A stretch of 64,000 nt of DNA from Paracraurococcus lichenis (GCF_030657435.1 NZ_JAUTWS010000027.1:1-64000), one strand, 5' to 3'; positions 50,958 to 59,973 are shown, counted from the first letter of the stretch. Numbers and translations are program-made. Notes: generated by a model not told the origin, from the letters alone.

Positions 50958-51181
50958 GATGCGTGTTTCCTCCTCCAGGACGCTGTAGTCGGGCCGCCGC
51001 ACGGGATCCGTGCGGCCAGCGGCGCCGCTCGTTGCACAAGGATGGTAGTCGGTGGCGTCCGGGCGTGCTGGAGAATCGGTATCGAAATTCGGCGCCACTG
51101 TGCGGCCGCGGCGCCGCCTGGGATGGGCGCGTCGGGACCTCTGCGCGGCATGGCCGGAAGGACGGATGCGGGGCCGCCGGC

Positions 51182-51285
51182 TCAGCAAACCCTTCGGGGT
51201 TTGCGCTGCAACAAAACCCTAAGCAGGCTTTCGCTTCAAAGGGTTGGGCCGCACGAAGTGTGGCCCAACCCGCGAAAGTCTGCTT
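51182..51285. repeat. bipartite palindromic intergenic element, copy B
   Basis: First hairpin: CAGCAAACCC-TTCG-GGGTTTGC (51183-51204). Second: the 68-bp inverted repeat 51218-51285 with the same arms as 41-108, one mismatch in the loop. Its last bases supply the TAA stop codon of the amidohydrolase gene (minus strand, 51284-51286), so the element sits exactly at that gene's 3' end. Confidence 0.85.
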
Positions 51286-52153
51286 AGGTCCAGTAGAGCC
51301 GCGTCGGGTTCTCCACCAGCACCTGCCGCCGCACCCCCGCATCGGCGGTGAACCGCGCGAAGAGGTCCACGAGGTCGCCGTCATTCGGCATGTCGCCGGC
51401 GATGTTCGGATGCGGCCAGTCCGTGCCCCAGAGCACCCGCTCGGGCGCCGCCTCGATCAGCGCCGCGGCGAAGGGCACGGCATCGGTGAAGGGTGCGCCG
51501 GCGGAGGAGACGCGCTCCGCGCCGCAGACCTTCACCCAGGCGAGCGGATTCTCCAGCAGCGCCAGCAATTGCCGGAAGGGCGCCTGCTCCAGCCCGCCCC
51601 GCGCCTTCACCCGGCCCATATGGTCGATGACGAAGGGCACCCGCAGTCGGCCGATGCGCGGCGCATGCTCCAGGATGTCCTCGGCATCGAGATGCAGCAC
51701 CACATGCCAGCCGAGCCGCTCGATCCGCCCCAGCACCGCGTCGAACACCTCGAGGTCGGGCGCGCCGCCGAGATGGCGGACGAAGTTGAAGCGAACGCCG
51801 CGGATGCCGCCGGCCTGCAGCCGCGCCAGCTCGGCATCCGTCACGCCGCCGTCAAGGATGGCGACGCCCCGGTAAGCGCCGCCCGCGGCCGCGATGGCGT
51901 CCAGCATTGCCGTGTTGTCGGTGCCGTGGCAGCTCGCCTGCACGATGACGGCGCGCTCCACGCCGAGGATGCGGTGGACGCGGCGCAGTTCCTCGACCGG
52001 CGCATCGGGCGGGGTATAGGCGCGGTCCGGCGCATAGGGGTAGCGGTCGCCCGGGCCGAAGACATGGCAATGCGCGTCGCAGGCACCCGGCGGCAGCCGA
52101 TACCGTGGCGTCCGTGTGTCGGGGTCGGGCGCCTTGCAGGTGCGGTCGCTCAT
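51284..52153 (-). CDS. amidohydrolase, 2-pyrone-4,6-dicarboxylate hydrolase-like
   Basis: 289 residues of the amidohydrolase_2 family. Metal and substrate motifs: LPPGACDAHCHVFGPGDRYPYAPDRAYTPPDAP, HGTDNTAMLDAI, GGIRGVRFNFVRHLGG, VVLHLDAEDI, PFVIDHMGRV, and VLWGTDWPHPN (late Asp). This set is that of LigI-type PDC hydrolases of lignin aromatic breakdown, though close relatives act on other lactones. The stop codon TAA overlaps the palindromic repeat element. It is downstream of the EAL gene on the same strand. Confidence 0.88.
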   Translation of the reverse strand: MSDRTCKAPDPDTRTPRYRLPPGACDAHCHVFGPGDRYPYAPDRAYTPPDAPVEELRRVHRILGVERAVIVQASCHGTDNTAMLDAIAAAGGAYRGVAILDGGVTDAELARLQAGGIRGVRFNFVRHLGGAPDLEVFDAVLGRIERLGWHVVLHLDAEDILEHAPRIGRLRVPFVIDHMGRVKARGGLEQAPFRQLLALLENPLAWVKVCGAERVSSAGAPFTDAVPFAAALIEAAPERVLWGTDWPHPNIAGDMPNDGDLVDLFARFTADAGVRRQVLVENPTRLYWT

Positions 52154-52205
52154 GGCCGTCCTCCCAGTCCTGTCGGGGGGAGGGAAGGCGGCCCGCGCCC
52201 GCCGG

Positions 52206-53768
52206 TCAACCGCTGCCGGGCAGCGGCCCCGGCCGGCCGAAGAGCCAGCCCTGGCCGTATTCCACCCCGAGCGAGCGCATCAGCGCCGCCTCCTCCTCCG
52301 TCTCGATGCGCTCGGCGACGACCCGGGCGCCGACCGCGCGCGCCAGTTCGACCATGGAGGCGACGATGCCGCGATCCTGCAGGCTGTGCGCCGCCGCCGC
52401 GACATAGAGGCCGTCGATCTTCACGTAATCCACCCGGAAGGCGCGGAGATAGCGGAAGGCCGCGGCGCCTGCGCCGAAATCGTCGATGCAGAGCGGCAGG
52501 CCGCGCGCCCGCAGCGCCTCCACCGTGCGGACCGCCTCGGCCTCGTCCTCGATCTCGGCGGTCTCGGTGATCTCGAAGAGCAGGCGGTGCGGCAGCAGCG
52601 GCTCGGCATCCAGCAGGGTCAGCAGCCGCTCGCGGAAGGCCGGGCTCTGCAGCGTCAGGCCGGAGAGGTTGGCGGCGATCCGCGTGCTGCGGGCCCGCCG
52701 CGCGGCGGCGCAGACGGTGGAGAGCACCGCCCAGTCCAGTTCCTCCGACATGCCGGCCGTCTCGGCGAAGGTGACGAATTCCTGCACGCCATGGACCGGC
52801 GCGGCCGCGTCCGTCTCCGGGCGCAGCAGCGCCTCCCAGTGATGCGGCGCACGGTCGGCGAGGGCGACGATGGGCTGGAAGGCCAGCCGGAAGCGCCGGT
52901 CGGCGATCGCCTGGCGGAGCCAGGCGGCGCGGGCATAGGCCTCCGCCACGAAGCCCGAGAGGCCATCGGCGAAGCCGTCGCGGTCCAGCGCCTCCGGCCC
53001 CTCCCGCGCGAAGCAGGCGAGGGCGTGGCGGAGCGCGCGGGAGCGCTGCAGGGGCGTCAGCCCCTCCGCCTCGAGGCTGAGGCTGCGGGTGGCGACCGTG
53101 GCGGAGTCGCCCGCCGCGGCGGCGATGGAGGCGCCGAGCGCCGCGACATCGCCGGCGAGAGGTGAGATCACCCCGTAGCGCCCGGCCGAGAGCTCCGCCG
53201 CCACCCCCTCCGGCGAGAGGGCATCGGCGATCGAATCGCGGATCCGCCGGTCCATCTCGGGGCTCGGGGCGAGGAGCGCGTCGCCCTGGCGCAGCTCGAT
53301 CAGGCCGAGGGTGCCGGCGGCCGTGCCGTCGCGCGCCGCGAGTTCGGCGGCGTCGCGCAGGGCGGCCGGACCGGAGGCGGCCGGCGCTTCGGCCGGCGGG
53401 CCGGGCAGGGCGGCGAAGGTGAGGCAGAGGCCGGCGGCGTCCTGCCCGACCAGGCGGAGGCCGGCGCAGGACATCGGCGTGCGGGCGCGGTTGGCGAGGC
53501 GGATGCCGATCGGCGGCAGGCGGTCCCGTGCCAGCAGTCGGCCGAAGGCCATGTCGAAGCCCGGCCGGTCCGGGCGGGCGATCAGGTCGCGCACCGGCCG
53601 CCCCACCCAGCTTTCGGGCCCGCTGCCGAGCCGGCTGCCGAGGGCGCCGGCGGCGAAGACGATGCGGCCGTCCGGCGTCGCCTCCACCAGGATCTCGGCC
53701 GCGGCGAGGGCGAAGGTGAGGAACCGCTCGCGATCCGTCACCCGCCTCGGCTGACCCTGCCCGTCCAT
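52206..53768 (-). CDS. EAL-domain cyclic-di-GMP phosphodiesterase
   Basis: 520 residues, cytoplasmic. A PAS-like N-terminal part (about 10-120), a degenerate middle region without GGDEF (120-270), and a C-terminal EAL domain (about 275-515). Catalytic residues are kept: EALLR, Asn in AANLSG, ITETAEIED, DDFGAG, KIDG, AERIET and GQGWLFGRP. It should hydrolyse c-di-GMP to pGpG, controlling motility and biofilm formation. ATG at 53768 is preferred; the frame stays open further upstream without similarity. It is close to the AhpD-like gene on the same strand. Confidence 0.92.
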   Translation of the reverse strand: MDGQGQPRRVTDRERFLTFALAAAEILVEATPDGRIVFAAGALGSRLGSGPESWVGRPVRDLIARPDRPGFDMAFGRLLARDRLPPIGIRLANRARTPMSCAGLRLVGQDAAGLCLTFAALPGPPAEAPAASGPAALRDAAELAARDGTAAGTLGLIELRQGDALLAPSPEMDRRIRDSIADALSPEGVAAELSAGRYGVISPLAGDVAALGASIAAAAGDSATVATRSLSLEAEGLTPLQRSRALRHALACFAREGPEALDRDGFADGLSGFVAEAYARAAWLRQAIADRRFRLAFQPIVALADRAPHHWEALLRPETDAAAPVHGVQEFVTFAETAGMSEELDWAVLSTVCAAARRARSTRIAANLSGLTLQSPAFRERLLTLLDAEPLLPHRLLFEITETAEIEDEAEAVRTVEALRARGLPLCIDDFGAGAAAFRYLRAFRVDYVKIDGLYVAAAAHSLQDRGIVASMVELARAVGARVVAERIETEEEAALMRSLGVEYGQGWLFGRPGPLPGSG

Positions 53769-53850
53769 CCACCTGCTGCCCGGCTGTCCCGTCGGAGCAT
53801 GCCAGGGCAGGGGTGAAGGACGGGTGAACGCAGGGGCGGCGCCGGCGTCC

Positions 53851-54381
53851 TCAGGCGGCGAGCGCGGCCTCGCCGTCGAGCGTGGCGGCCACCGCATGCA
53901 CCACGGAGGCGATGCGCACCGCGGCCTGCACCATCTCCTTCGTCATGCCGTGCTGGAGCACCACCTTCTCGTGGCTCTCCATGCACATGCCGCAGCCGTT
54001 GATGGCCGAGACGGCGAGCGACCAGAGCTCGAAATCCGCCTTGTCCACGCCGGGCTTGGCCATGACGTTCATGCGCAGCTTCGCCGGCATCTGGGCATAG
54101 TCGCCATGCACCAGGTGGGTGAAGCGGTAGTAGATGTTGTTCATGCCCATGATGCTGGCCGCGGCCTTGGCCGCCGTCAGCGCCTCGGGCGAGAGCTTCG
54201 GGCCGAATTCCTCGACGATGTGCCGGATCACGGTCGCATTGCGGGAGGCGAGGGCGGAGGCGACGAAGGTGCCGGCGCGCTGCTGCTCGTTCAGCACCGG
54301 CTCGGTCGAGAGGCTGCCGAGGTTGAGCTTCTGGTCCTTGGCATAGTCGGGCAGGGCATTGCGCAGGGCTTCCAGCGACAT
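53851..54381 (-). CDS. ahpD: AhpD-like alkylhydroperoxidase
   Basis: A 176-residue protein of the carboxymuconolactone decarboxylase fold. The redox CxxC and its helper are in INGCGMCMESHEKVVLQHG (C-x-x-C followed by His). The helical N-terminus EALRNALPDYAKDQKLNLGSL and ASIMGMNNIYYRFTHLVHGDY match AhpD. It regenerates or supports an AhpC peroxiredoxin. It lies downstream of the peroxiredoxin gene on the same strand, separated by two very stable hairpins at 54498-54568. Confidence 0.92.
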   Translation of the reverse strand: MSLEALRNALPDYAKDQKLNLGSLSTEPVLNEQQRAGTFVASALASRNATVIRHIVEEFGPKLSPEALTAAKAAASIMGMNNIYYRFTHLVHGDYAQMPAKLRMNVMAKPGVDKADFELWSLAVSAINGCGMCMESHEKVVLQHGMTKEMVQAAVRIASVVHAVAATLDGEAALAA

Positions 54382-54497
54382 GGCGGGCTCCTCCAGGAGA
54401 TCGGGTTGTCGGGGTGGGCGGAGCGGATGCGGGCGCAGCCCCCCATCCGCTCGGCGCACCCTCTCCGGCGCCGCAGGCGCGGGAGAGCGGGGGGTCT

Positions 54498-54520
54498 AAG
54501 GGGGGCTGATTGCCCCCCTT
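54498..54520. terminator. hairpin between peroxiredoxin and ahpD
   Basis: AAGGGGGGC (54498-54506), loop TGATT, GCCCCCCTT (54512-54520), followed on the plus strand by TT. A perfect 9-bp stem in the ahpC-ahpD gap. It could lower ahpD expression relative to the peroxiredoxin. Confidence 0.55.
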
Positions 54521-54568
54521 TTCGGCCGCACGGGTAGGGTTGGTGTGGCGGCTACCCGTGCGGCCGAA
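54521..54568. repeat. 17-bp perfect inverted repeat after the peroxiredoxin gene
   Basis: TTCGGCCGCACGGGTAG (54521-54537) and CTACCCGTGCGGCCGAA (54552-54568) flank a 14-nt loop. It ends 6 nt before the peroxiredoxin stop codon, adjoining the hairpin at 54498-54520. GGCCGCACG is shared with the inner arm of the repeat at 41-108. Terminator or mobile palindrome. Confidence 0.7.
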
Positions 54569-54574
54569 CCAAAC

Positions 54575-55150
54575 TCAGGCCGCCTTCTCGAACAGCTTCT
54601 GGGCGTCGAGCGCCTCCTGGCCCTTGGTCCAGTTGCAGGGGCAGAGCTCGTCGGTCTGCAGCGCGTCGAGCACGCGCAGCACTTCCTGCGGGTTGCGGCC
54701 GACATTCAGGCCGTTGCAGGAGGCCCACTGGATGGTGCCGTCGGGATCGACGATGAAGGTGGCGCGCAGCGCGACGCCGGCCTCCTTGTCGAGGATGCCC
54801 AGTGCCTCGGACAGCTCGCGCTTGATGTCGGCGAGCATCGGAATCTCGAGGTTCTTGATGTCCTCGTTGTAGACGCGCCAGTTCAGGTGCACGAACTCGC
54901 TGTCCGTGGACACGCCGTAGACCACCGCGTCGCGGTCGGCGAACTCGCCGGCCAGCTTGCCGAAGGCCGCGATCTCGGTCGGGCAGATGAAGGTGAAGTC
55001 CTTCGGCCAGAAGAAGACGATCTTCCACTTGCCGGCATCGGAGGTGTCGGAGATCTCGGTGAAGGACTTGCCGGGGCCGCCGAGGCCCTCCGGGCCGGCC
55101 TTGACGGCGGCCAGCTTGAAGGCGGGGAACTTGTCGCCAACGGTCAGCAT
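54575..55150 (-). CDS. AhpC-like 2-Cys peroxiredoxin
   Basis: 191 residues. The peroxidatic Cys is in FFWPKDFTFICPTEI and the resolving Cys region in ELCPCNW (CxC form). MLTVGDKFPAFKLAAVKAG begins the protein, and VDPDGTIQWASCNGLNVGRNPQEVLRVLDAL is the family C-terminal strand. It reduces H2O2 and organic hydroperoxides, with the AhpD-like protein downstream as probable reductant. It is divergent from an OxyR regulator, the usual activator. ATG at 55150 is the family start. Confidence 0.94.
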   Translation of the reverse strand: MLTVGDKFPAFKLAAVKAGPEGLGGPGKSFTEISDTSDAGKWKIVFFWPKDFTFICPTEIAAFGKLAGEFADRDAVVYGVSTDSEFVHLNWRVYNEDIKNLEIPMLADIKRELSEALGILDKEAGVALRATFIVDPDGTIQWASCNGLNVGRNPQEVLRVLDALQTDELCPCNWTKGQEALDAQKLFEKAA

Positions 55151-55508
55151 GCGCTGCTTCCTTCTGGTTGAGCAAAGCGCGGGACATGGTGGCGTGGGGG
55201 CAACCATGCTGCGCTGCATCATGTATGGGCGCCGCTCCCGCTCCGCGCCAATGAATAGTTTTGGGATGGGCCATCGAGAAAACCGATCATGCCGCCCGGC
55301 CGCCATGGGCTCGGCAAGGGCCGCGGCGGCACCCGGTCCACCCGGACGCACAGCCGGTCCGGGACCGCCGACGGCAACCTGTTCGGAGCGGAGGTCGAGG
55401 CGACGGTCCCCGGTCGGCCGCGACTCGCAGCCGGTCCGGCGCGGACCGCCCTGTCGGACCGGAGCGGGGAGTGCTAGGGGTCCCGACCGGTTTCCATCGC
55501 ATGGTTCG
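55151..55508. other. divergent peroxiredoxin/oxyR control region
   Basis: 358 nt between the two divergent genes. It holds the GTTTT...AAAAC symmetric site at 55258-55283 and no ORF with a ribosome site that looks coding. A minus-strand CATACA near 55222-55227 could serve as the -10 of the peroxiredoxin promoter. Confidence 0.6.
55258..55283. promoter_or_regulatory. candidate OxyR binding site
   Basis: GTTTT-GG-GATGG-G-CCATC-GAG-AAAAC, an imperfect inverted repeat over 26 bp in the region between an OxyR gene and its expected target. OxyR sites are degenerate, so location and symmetry are the main support. About 108 nt from the peroxiredoxin start and 225 nt from the oxyR start. Confidence 0.45.
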
Positions 55509-56438
55509 ATGATTTCGCTCCCGAGCCCACAGCAGCTCCGCTACCTCCTGTCTCTCGCCGATCATGGCCATTTCGGCCGCGCGGCGAGCGCCTGCGCGGT
55601 GACCCAGTCCACCCTCTCGGCCGGGATCATCGCGCTCGAGCGCCAGCTCGACGCCGCGCTGCTCGAGCGCGGGATCTCCAAGCGCCCGGTCTTCACCCCG
55701 CTGGGTCTGGAGGTGGTCGAGCGCGCCCGGCAGGCGCTCGCGGCGCTGGAGGCGGTGGCGGAGACGGTCGCCTCGGCGCGCGACCCGCTCTCCGGCCCGC
55801 TCCGCCTCGGCGTCATCCCGACCATCGGGCCCTTCCTGCTGCCGCGCCTGATGCCGGCGCTCCGCGAGGCCTTCCCGCGCCTCCGCCTCTGGCTGCGGGA
55901 GGACCAGACGGAACGGCTGGTCGCGCAGCTCGAATCCGGGCGGCTCGACCTGCTGCTGCTGGCGCTGCCCTGCGCCTGCGGCGAGGCCGAGACCTTGCCG
56001 ATCGCGCCCGATCCCTTCCTGGCGGCGCTGCCCGCCGGGCATCGCCTCGTGGCGCGGGACCGCGTGCCGGTCGGCGCGCTGGCGGCCGAGCGGCTGCTGC
56101 TGCTCGAGGACGGCCATTGCCTGCGCGCGCATGCGATGGATGCCTGCGGCCTGCCGCAGGGCACGGTGCCGGCCGAGGAGGGCTTCGCCGCCACCTCGCT
56201 GCATACCCTGGTGCAGATGGTCGCCAGCGGCCTCGGCGTGACGCTGGTGCCGCGCCTCGCGGTGGATGGGGGCGTCATGGCCGGGACCTCGGTCGCGGTC
56301 CGGCCGCTCGAGCGTGCCGACAGCACCGAGGCGCCGCCCGGCCGCACCCTGGCGCTGGCCTGGCGGGCGCGCAGCCCGCGGGCGGCGGAGTTCCGCGACC
56401 TCGCGCCGGCCATCGCCGCGGCGGTGCGGGGCGAGTGA
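55509..56438 (+). CDS. oxyR: hydrogen-peroxide sensing LysR-type regulator OxyR
   Basis: 309 residues. Winged-helix DNA-binding domain at 5-65 (LRYLLSLADHGHFGRAASACAVTQSTLSAGIIALERQLDAALLER), then an effector domain. The redox pair is Cys204 and Cys213 in EDGHCLRAHAMDACG, the same spacing as E. coli Cys199-Cys208. Oxidation to the disulfide should switch it to an activator. It is divergent from the AhpC-like peroxiredoxin, which it probably controls together with itself. ATG at 55509 gives the standard OxyR start. Confidence 0.95.
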   Translation: MISLPSPQQLRYLLSLADHGHFGRAASACAVTQSTLSAGIIALERQLDAALLERGISKRPVFTPLGLEVVERARQALAALEAVAETVASARDPLSGPLRLGVIPTIGPFLLPRLMPALREAFPRLRLWLREDQTERLVAQLESGRLDLLLLALPCACGEAETLPIAPDPFLAALPAGHRLVARDRVPVGALAAERLLLLEDGHCLRAHAMDACGLPQGTVPAEEGFAATSLHTLVQMVASGLGVTLVPRLAVDGGVMAGTSVAVRPLERADSTEAPPGRTLALAWRARSPRAAEFRDLAPAIAAAVRGE

Positions 56439-56548
56439 CAGGCCGGCGCGCTGGTGCGCGACGGCGTCCCGCGCCGGGCGGCATGCCGTCGCGGTTGACA
56501 CGGCAACGCCGTTTCCGTACACGCGCCGCCTCTCTCAGGTCCACGACG

Positions 56549-56674
56549 ATGAAGATCCGCAACAGCCTCAAGACCGCGAAGACGCGCGACAAGAACTGCG
56601 TGGTGGTGCGCCGCCGCGGCCGCCTCTATGTCCTCAACAAGAAGAACCCCCGGCTGAAGGCCCGCCAGGGCTGA
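56549..56674 (+). CDS. rpmJ: 50S ribosomal protein bL36 (zinc-free type)
   Basis: A 41-residue basic protein, MKIRNSLKTAKTRDKNCVVV onward, ending RRRGRLYVLNKKNPRLKARQG. This is the longer bL36 form of alphaproteobacteria, without the C-x2-C-x12-C-x4-H zinc ribbon; only one Cys is present. It joins the large ribosomal subunit. Monocistronic, followed by a good terminator. Confidence 0.95.
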   Translation: MKIRNSLKTAKTRDKNCVVVRRRGRLYVLNKKNPRLKARQG

Positions 56675-56720
56675 GCCACCGCGTCCGGCGCCTCGGCGCC
56701 GGGCCGTACCGGGTTTGCGC

Positions 56721-56752
56721 AACCCGCCGCCGGCCTCGCCGCGGCGGGTTTT
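56721..56752 (+). terminator. intrinsic terminator after rpmJ
   Basis: AACCCGCCGC (56721-56730), 10-nt loop, GCGGCGGGTT (56741-56750), then TT: a 10-bp stem ending in a TTTT tract. 47 nt after the rpmJ stop codon. Confidence 0.8.
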
Positions 56753-56834
56753 CGCGTGTCCGCCGCGGCAGGGCGGCGGCAGGCCGCCCCATGCGGGCCG
56801 GGCCGCAAGGGGCGCGTGGCGTGGCGGCGGCCGA

Positions 56835-57206
56835 TCAGCGCGGCGTCAGCAGTTCCGTGCCCATGCCGCCGCCCGTCGTCCAGCTTCCGCGCAGCTTGCC
56901 GTCCGGCTCGACCTCGAAGACCGCGACGCCCGGCCGGTTGTTGACCACGAAGGAGACGGCGAGCACGCCGCTCTGGATCAGCCCGAGGCCGTTGATCTGC
57001 TCGCCGCCGACCCGCCAGCTCGCCAGCCAGGCGGCGGCCGGGCCGGGCTGCAGCACGAAGCCGCCCTCATAGGTGCTGCCGTCGGGATTGGTGCCCTCCA
57101 CCTGGTACAGCCCCTCCCGGATCTGCGCGGCGGCGGGCAGGGCGGCGGTCAGGCCGAGCAACAGCGCGGCGACGGGCAGCGCGGGGCGGAAGCGGAACAA
57201 GCGCAT
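56835..57206 (-). CDS. small exported protein, unknown function
   Basis: 123 residues. Sec signal MRLFRFRPALPVAALLLGLTAALPAAAQ (cleavage after about 28). The mature part is a short beta-rich domain with REGLYQVEGTNPDGSTYEGGFVLQPG, VSFVVNNRPGVAVFEVEPDGKLRGSWTTGG, a repeated DG.Y/G pattern. No defined family is asserted. ATG at 57206 places the signal peptide at the N-terminus; the open frame upstream is unrelated. Convergent with rpmJ. Confidence 0.65.
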   Translation of the reverse strand: MRLFRFRPALPVAALLLGLTAALPAAAQIREGLYQVEGTNPDGSTYEGGFVLQPGPAAAWLASWRVGGEQINGLGLIQSGVLAVSFVVNNRPGVAVFEVEPDGKLRGSWTTGGGMGTELLTPR

Positions 57207-57334
57207 CTCCGAAAACTCGATTGGCGGCGGGAAACTGCCCGCGCCGCCGCGGCAGGGCAAGCGCGCGGCTTGCCGCCGGCCGGGCCCGGCGCCATCTTCC
57301 GCGGCATGTCGAGACGCCGTGAGGAGAAACGCCG

Positions 57335-58792
57335 GTGATCAGGCTGCCCGACCCGAAGCCGGAGGTGATCGCCCGGCGCGAGGAGATCGTCGCCGCGCTC
57401 CGCCGCATCGTCCGCGGCGGGCCGCTGGGCGAGGGCGTCATCAGCACGGCGCATGAGCTCAAGCCCTACGAGACCGACGGCCTCTCGGCCTATCGCCAGC
57501 CGCCGCTCGCGGTCGTGCTGCCGACGACGACCGAGGAGGTCGCCGGCGTCCTCCGCTACTGCCACGCGAACGGCATCCGCGTCATCCCGCGCGGCGCCGG
57601 CACCAGCCTCTCCGGCGGCGCGCTGCCGCTGGCGGATGCCGTCGTCATCGGCCTGATGCGCATGAACCGCATCCTGGAGGTCGACTACGAGAACCGCCTC
57701 GCGGTGGTGGAGGCCGGCGTCACCAATCTCGGCATCACCAATTACGTCGCGGGCGACGGCTTCTTCTACGCGCCCGACCCGTCCAGCCAGCTCGCCTGCA
57801 TGATCGGCGGCAACGTCAACATGAACTCGGGCGGCGCGCATTGCCTGAAATACGGCGTCACCGCGAACAACCTGCTCGGCCTCCGTCTCGTCACCATCGA
57901 GGGCGAGGTCCTCGAGGTCGGCGGCCAGCACCTCGACCATGCCGGCTATGATTGGATGGGGCTGCTGACGGGCAGCGAGGGGCAGCTTGCCATCATCACC
58001 GAGGTGACGGTGCGCATCCTCCGCGCCGCCGAGGGGCAGCGGGCGATGCTCGCCGCCTTCAAGGGCACGGAGATCGCGGGCCAGGCGGTGGACGCCATCA
58101 TCGCCTCGGGCATCATCCCCGTCGCGCTCGAGTTCATGGACCGGCCCTGCATCCATGCCTGCGAGGCCTTCGCCCATGCCGGCTATCCGCTGGATGCGGA
58201 AGCCATGCTGATCATCGAAGTGGAAGGCAGTGTGGAGGAGCAGGACCTGCTGCTCGGCAAACTTAAAGAAATCTGCTCCCGCTTCGACCCGATCAGCCTG
58301 AAGGTGGCGCAGACCGCCGAGGAATCCATGGCGATCTGGAAGGGCCGCAAGGGAGCCTTCGGCGCGGTCGGCCGCATCAGCCCCGATTACCTCTGCATGG
58401 ACGGCACCATCCCGACCAGCGAGCTGCCCTTCGTGCTGCGCCGGATCGGTGAAATGAGCACCGAATACGGGCTGCAGGTCGCCAATGTCTTCCATGCCGG
58501 CGACGGCAACCTGCACCCGCTGATCATGTTCGACGCCAACAACCCCGAGAGCTTCCACAAGGCGGAGGCCTTCGGCGCCGATATCCTGAAGCTCTGCGTC
58601 GAGGTCGGCGGGTGCCTGACCGGCGAGCACGGCGTCGGCGTCGAGAAGCGCGACCTGATGACCGTGCAGTTCACGGAGGCCGAGCTGCGGCTGCAGCGCG
58701 CCATCAAGGGCGCCTTCGACCCGGCCTGGCTGCTGAACCCCGCCAAGGTCTTCCCGCTCGAGGACAACCCGGCCCTGCAGCGCGCGGCATGA
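57335..58792 (+). CDS. glcD: glycolate oxidase FAD subunit GlcD
   Basis: 485 residues of the vanillyl-alcohol-oxidase fold. FAD-binding PCMH region: VIPRGAGTSLSGGALPLADAVVIGLMRMNRI, DPSSQLACMIGGNVNMNSGGAHCLKYGVTANNLLGLRLV, GLLTGSEGQLAIITEVTVRI. C-terminal NVFHAGDGNLHPLIMFD and GCLTGEHGVGVEKRDLM carry the substrate-domain motifs. It oxidises glycolate to glyoxylate at the membrane with GlcE and GlcF. GTG at 57335 follows GAGGAG. It overlaps glcE by ATGA. Confidence 0.95.
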   Translation: MIRLPDPKPEVIARREEIVAALRRIVRGGPLGEGVISTAHELKPYETDGLSAYRQPPLAVVLPTTTEEVAGVLRYCHANGIRVIPRGAGTSLSGGALPLADAVVIGLMRMNRILEVDYENRLAVVEAGVTNLGITNYVAGDGFFYAPDPSSQLACMIGGNVNMNSGGAHCLKYGVTANNLLGLRLVTIEGEVLEVGGQHLDHAGYDWMGLLTGSEGQLAIITEVTVRILRAAEGQRAMLAAFKGTEIAGQAVDAIIASGIIPVALEFMDRPCIHACEAFAHAGYPLDAEAMLIIEVEGSVEEQDLLLGKLKEICSRFDPISLKVAQTAEESMAIWKGRKGAFGAVGRISPDYLCMDGTIPTSELPFVLRRIGEMSTEYGLQVANVFHAGDGNLHPLIMFDANNPESFHKAEAFGADILKLCVEVGGCLTGEHGVGVEKRDLMTVQFTEAELRLQRAIKGAFDPAWLLNPAKVFPLEDNPALQRAA

Positions 58793-59973
58793 GCGGCGAG
58801 ATGCTGGCGCCGGGGAGCGAGCAGGACCTCGCCGACGCCATCGCCGCGGCGCATGCCGCCGGCGAGCCGCTCGCCATCGAGGGCAACGGCACGAAGCGCG
58901 CGCTGCTGCGCCCGGTGCAGGCGGCGCGCACGCTGTCCACCCGCGGCCTCTCCGGCATCACGCTCTACCGGCCGCAGGAGCTGATCATCTCGGCGCTCGC
59001 CGGCACGCCGCTGCCGGAGATCGAGGCGGCGCTGGCCGAGAAGGGCCAGCACCTGATCGCCGAGCCGCCGAGCCTCTCCGCGCTCTTCGGGGCCGGGCGG
59101 CCGCCGACCATCGGCGGCCTCGTCGCCACCAACCTCTCGGGGCCGCGCCGGATCATGGGCGGGGCGATGCGCGACCACGTCATGGGCATCCGCGCCGTCG
59201 GCGGCACCGGCGAGGTCTTCCGCAGCGGCGGCCGGGTGCTGAAGAACGTCACCGGCCTCGACCTCTGCAAGTTGCTGACCGGCGCCCATGGCACGCTCGG
59301 CGTCATCACCGAGGTGACGCTGAAGGTGCTGCCGGCGCCGGCCTCCTCCGGCAGCGTCGCGGTGCGGGTCGCCGACCTCGCCACCGGCGTGCGCGTGCTC
59401 TCGGCCGGGCTCGGCAGCCCCTTCGGCGTCTCCGGCGCCGCGCTGCTGCCCGAAGGTGCGGGCGATCTGCGCGGCCCGGTCGCGCTGCTGCGCCTCGAGG
59501 AGTTCGCCGAGTCGGTCGCCTACCGCGCGGGCCGGCTGCGCGAGGATCTCGCCGCGCTCGGCGAGGTCTCGGTGATCGACGACGCCGAGAGCCGCGTGCT
59601 CTGGGCCGACCTGCGCGAGGCCGGGCCACTCGCCGCCGCGCCAGAGGAGGCGGTCTGGCGCGTCTCGGTGAAGCCGACGGCGGGGCCGGAGGTCGTCGCC
59701 GCGGCGGGCCTGTCCAAGGCGCTGCTCGACTGGGGCGGCGGCCTCGTCTGGCTGGCCGGGCCGGCGACGCCGGAGGCGCATGCCGCCGTGGTCGCCGCCG
59801 CGACGGCGTCGGGCGGCAGCTTCACCCTGTTCCGCGCGCCCGAGCCCCTGCGCGCCGCGGTCGCGGTGCTGCCGGAGGAGCCGCCGCCGCTTGCCGCCAT
59901 CGGGCGGCGGGTGAAGGCGGTGCTGGACCCGAAAGGAATCCTGAACCCGGCGCGGATGCGGGCTGGGCTGTAG
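58789..59973 (+). CDS. glcE: glycolate oxidase subunit GlcE
   Basis: 394 residues with a second FAD-binding module: PLAIEGNGTKRALLRPVQAARTLSTRGLSGITLYRPQELIISALAGTPLPEIEAAL, GGLVATNLSGPRRIMGGAMRDHVMGIRAVGGTGEVFRSGGRVLKNVTGLDLCKLLTGAHGTLGVITEVTLK, and C-terminal GRRVKAVLDPKGILNPARM. It starts inside the glcD stop codon. The iron-sulfur subunit gene glcF, normally next, is absent; an AbrB-type gene follows after 182 nt. Confidence 0.94.
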   Translation: MSGEMLAPGSEQDLADAIAAAHAAGEPLAIEGNGTKRALLRPVQAARTLSTRGLSGITLYRPQELIISALAGTPLPEIEAALAEKGQHLIAEPPSLSALFGAGRPPTIGGLVATNLSGPRRIMGGAMRDHVMGIRAVGGTGEVFRSGGRVLKNVTGLDLCKLLTGAHGTLGVITEVTLKVLPAPASSGSVAVRVADLATGVRVLSAGLGSPFGVSGAALLPEGAGDLRGPVALLRLEEFAESVAYRAGRLREDLAALGEVSVIDDAESRVLWADLREAGPLAAAPEEAVWRVSVKPTAGPEVVAAAGLSKALLDWGGGLVWLAGPATPEAHAAVVAAATASGGSFTLFRAPEPLRAAVAVLPEEPPPLAAIGRRVKAVLDPKGILNPARMRAGL

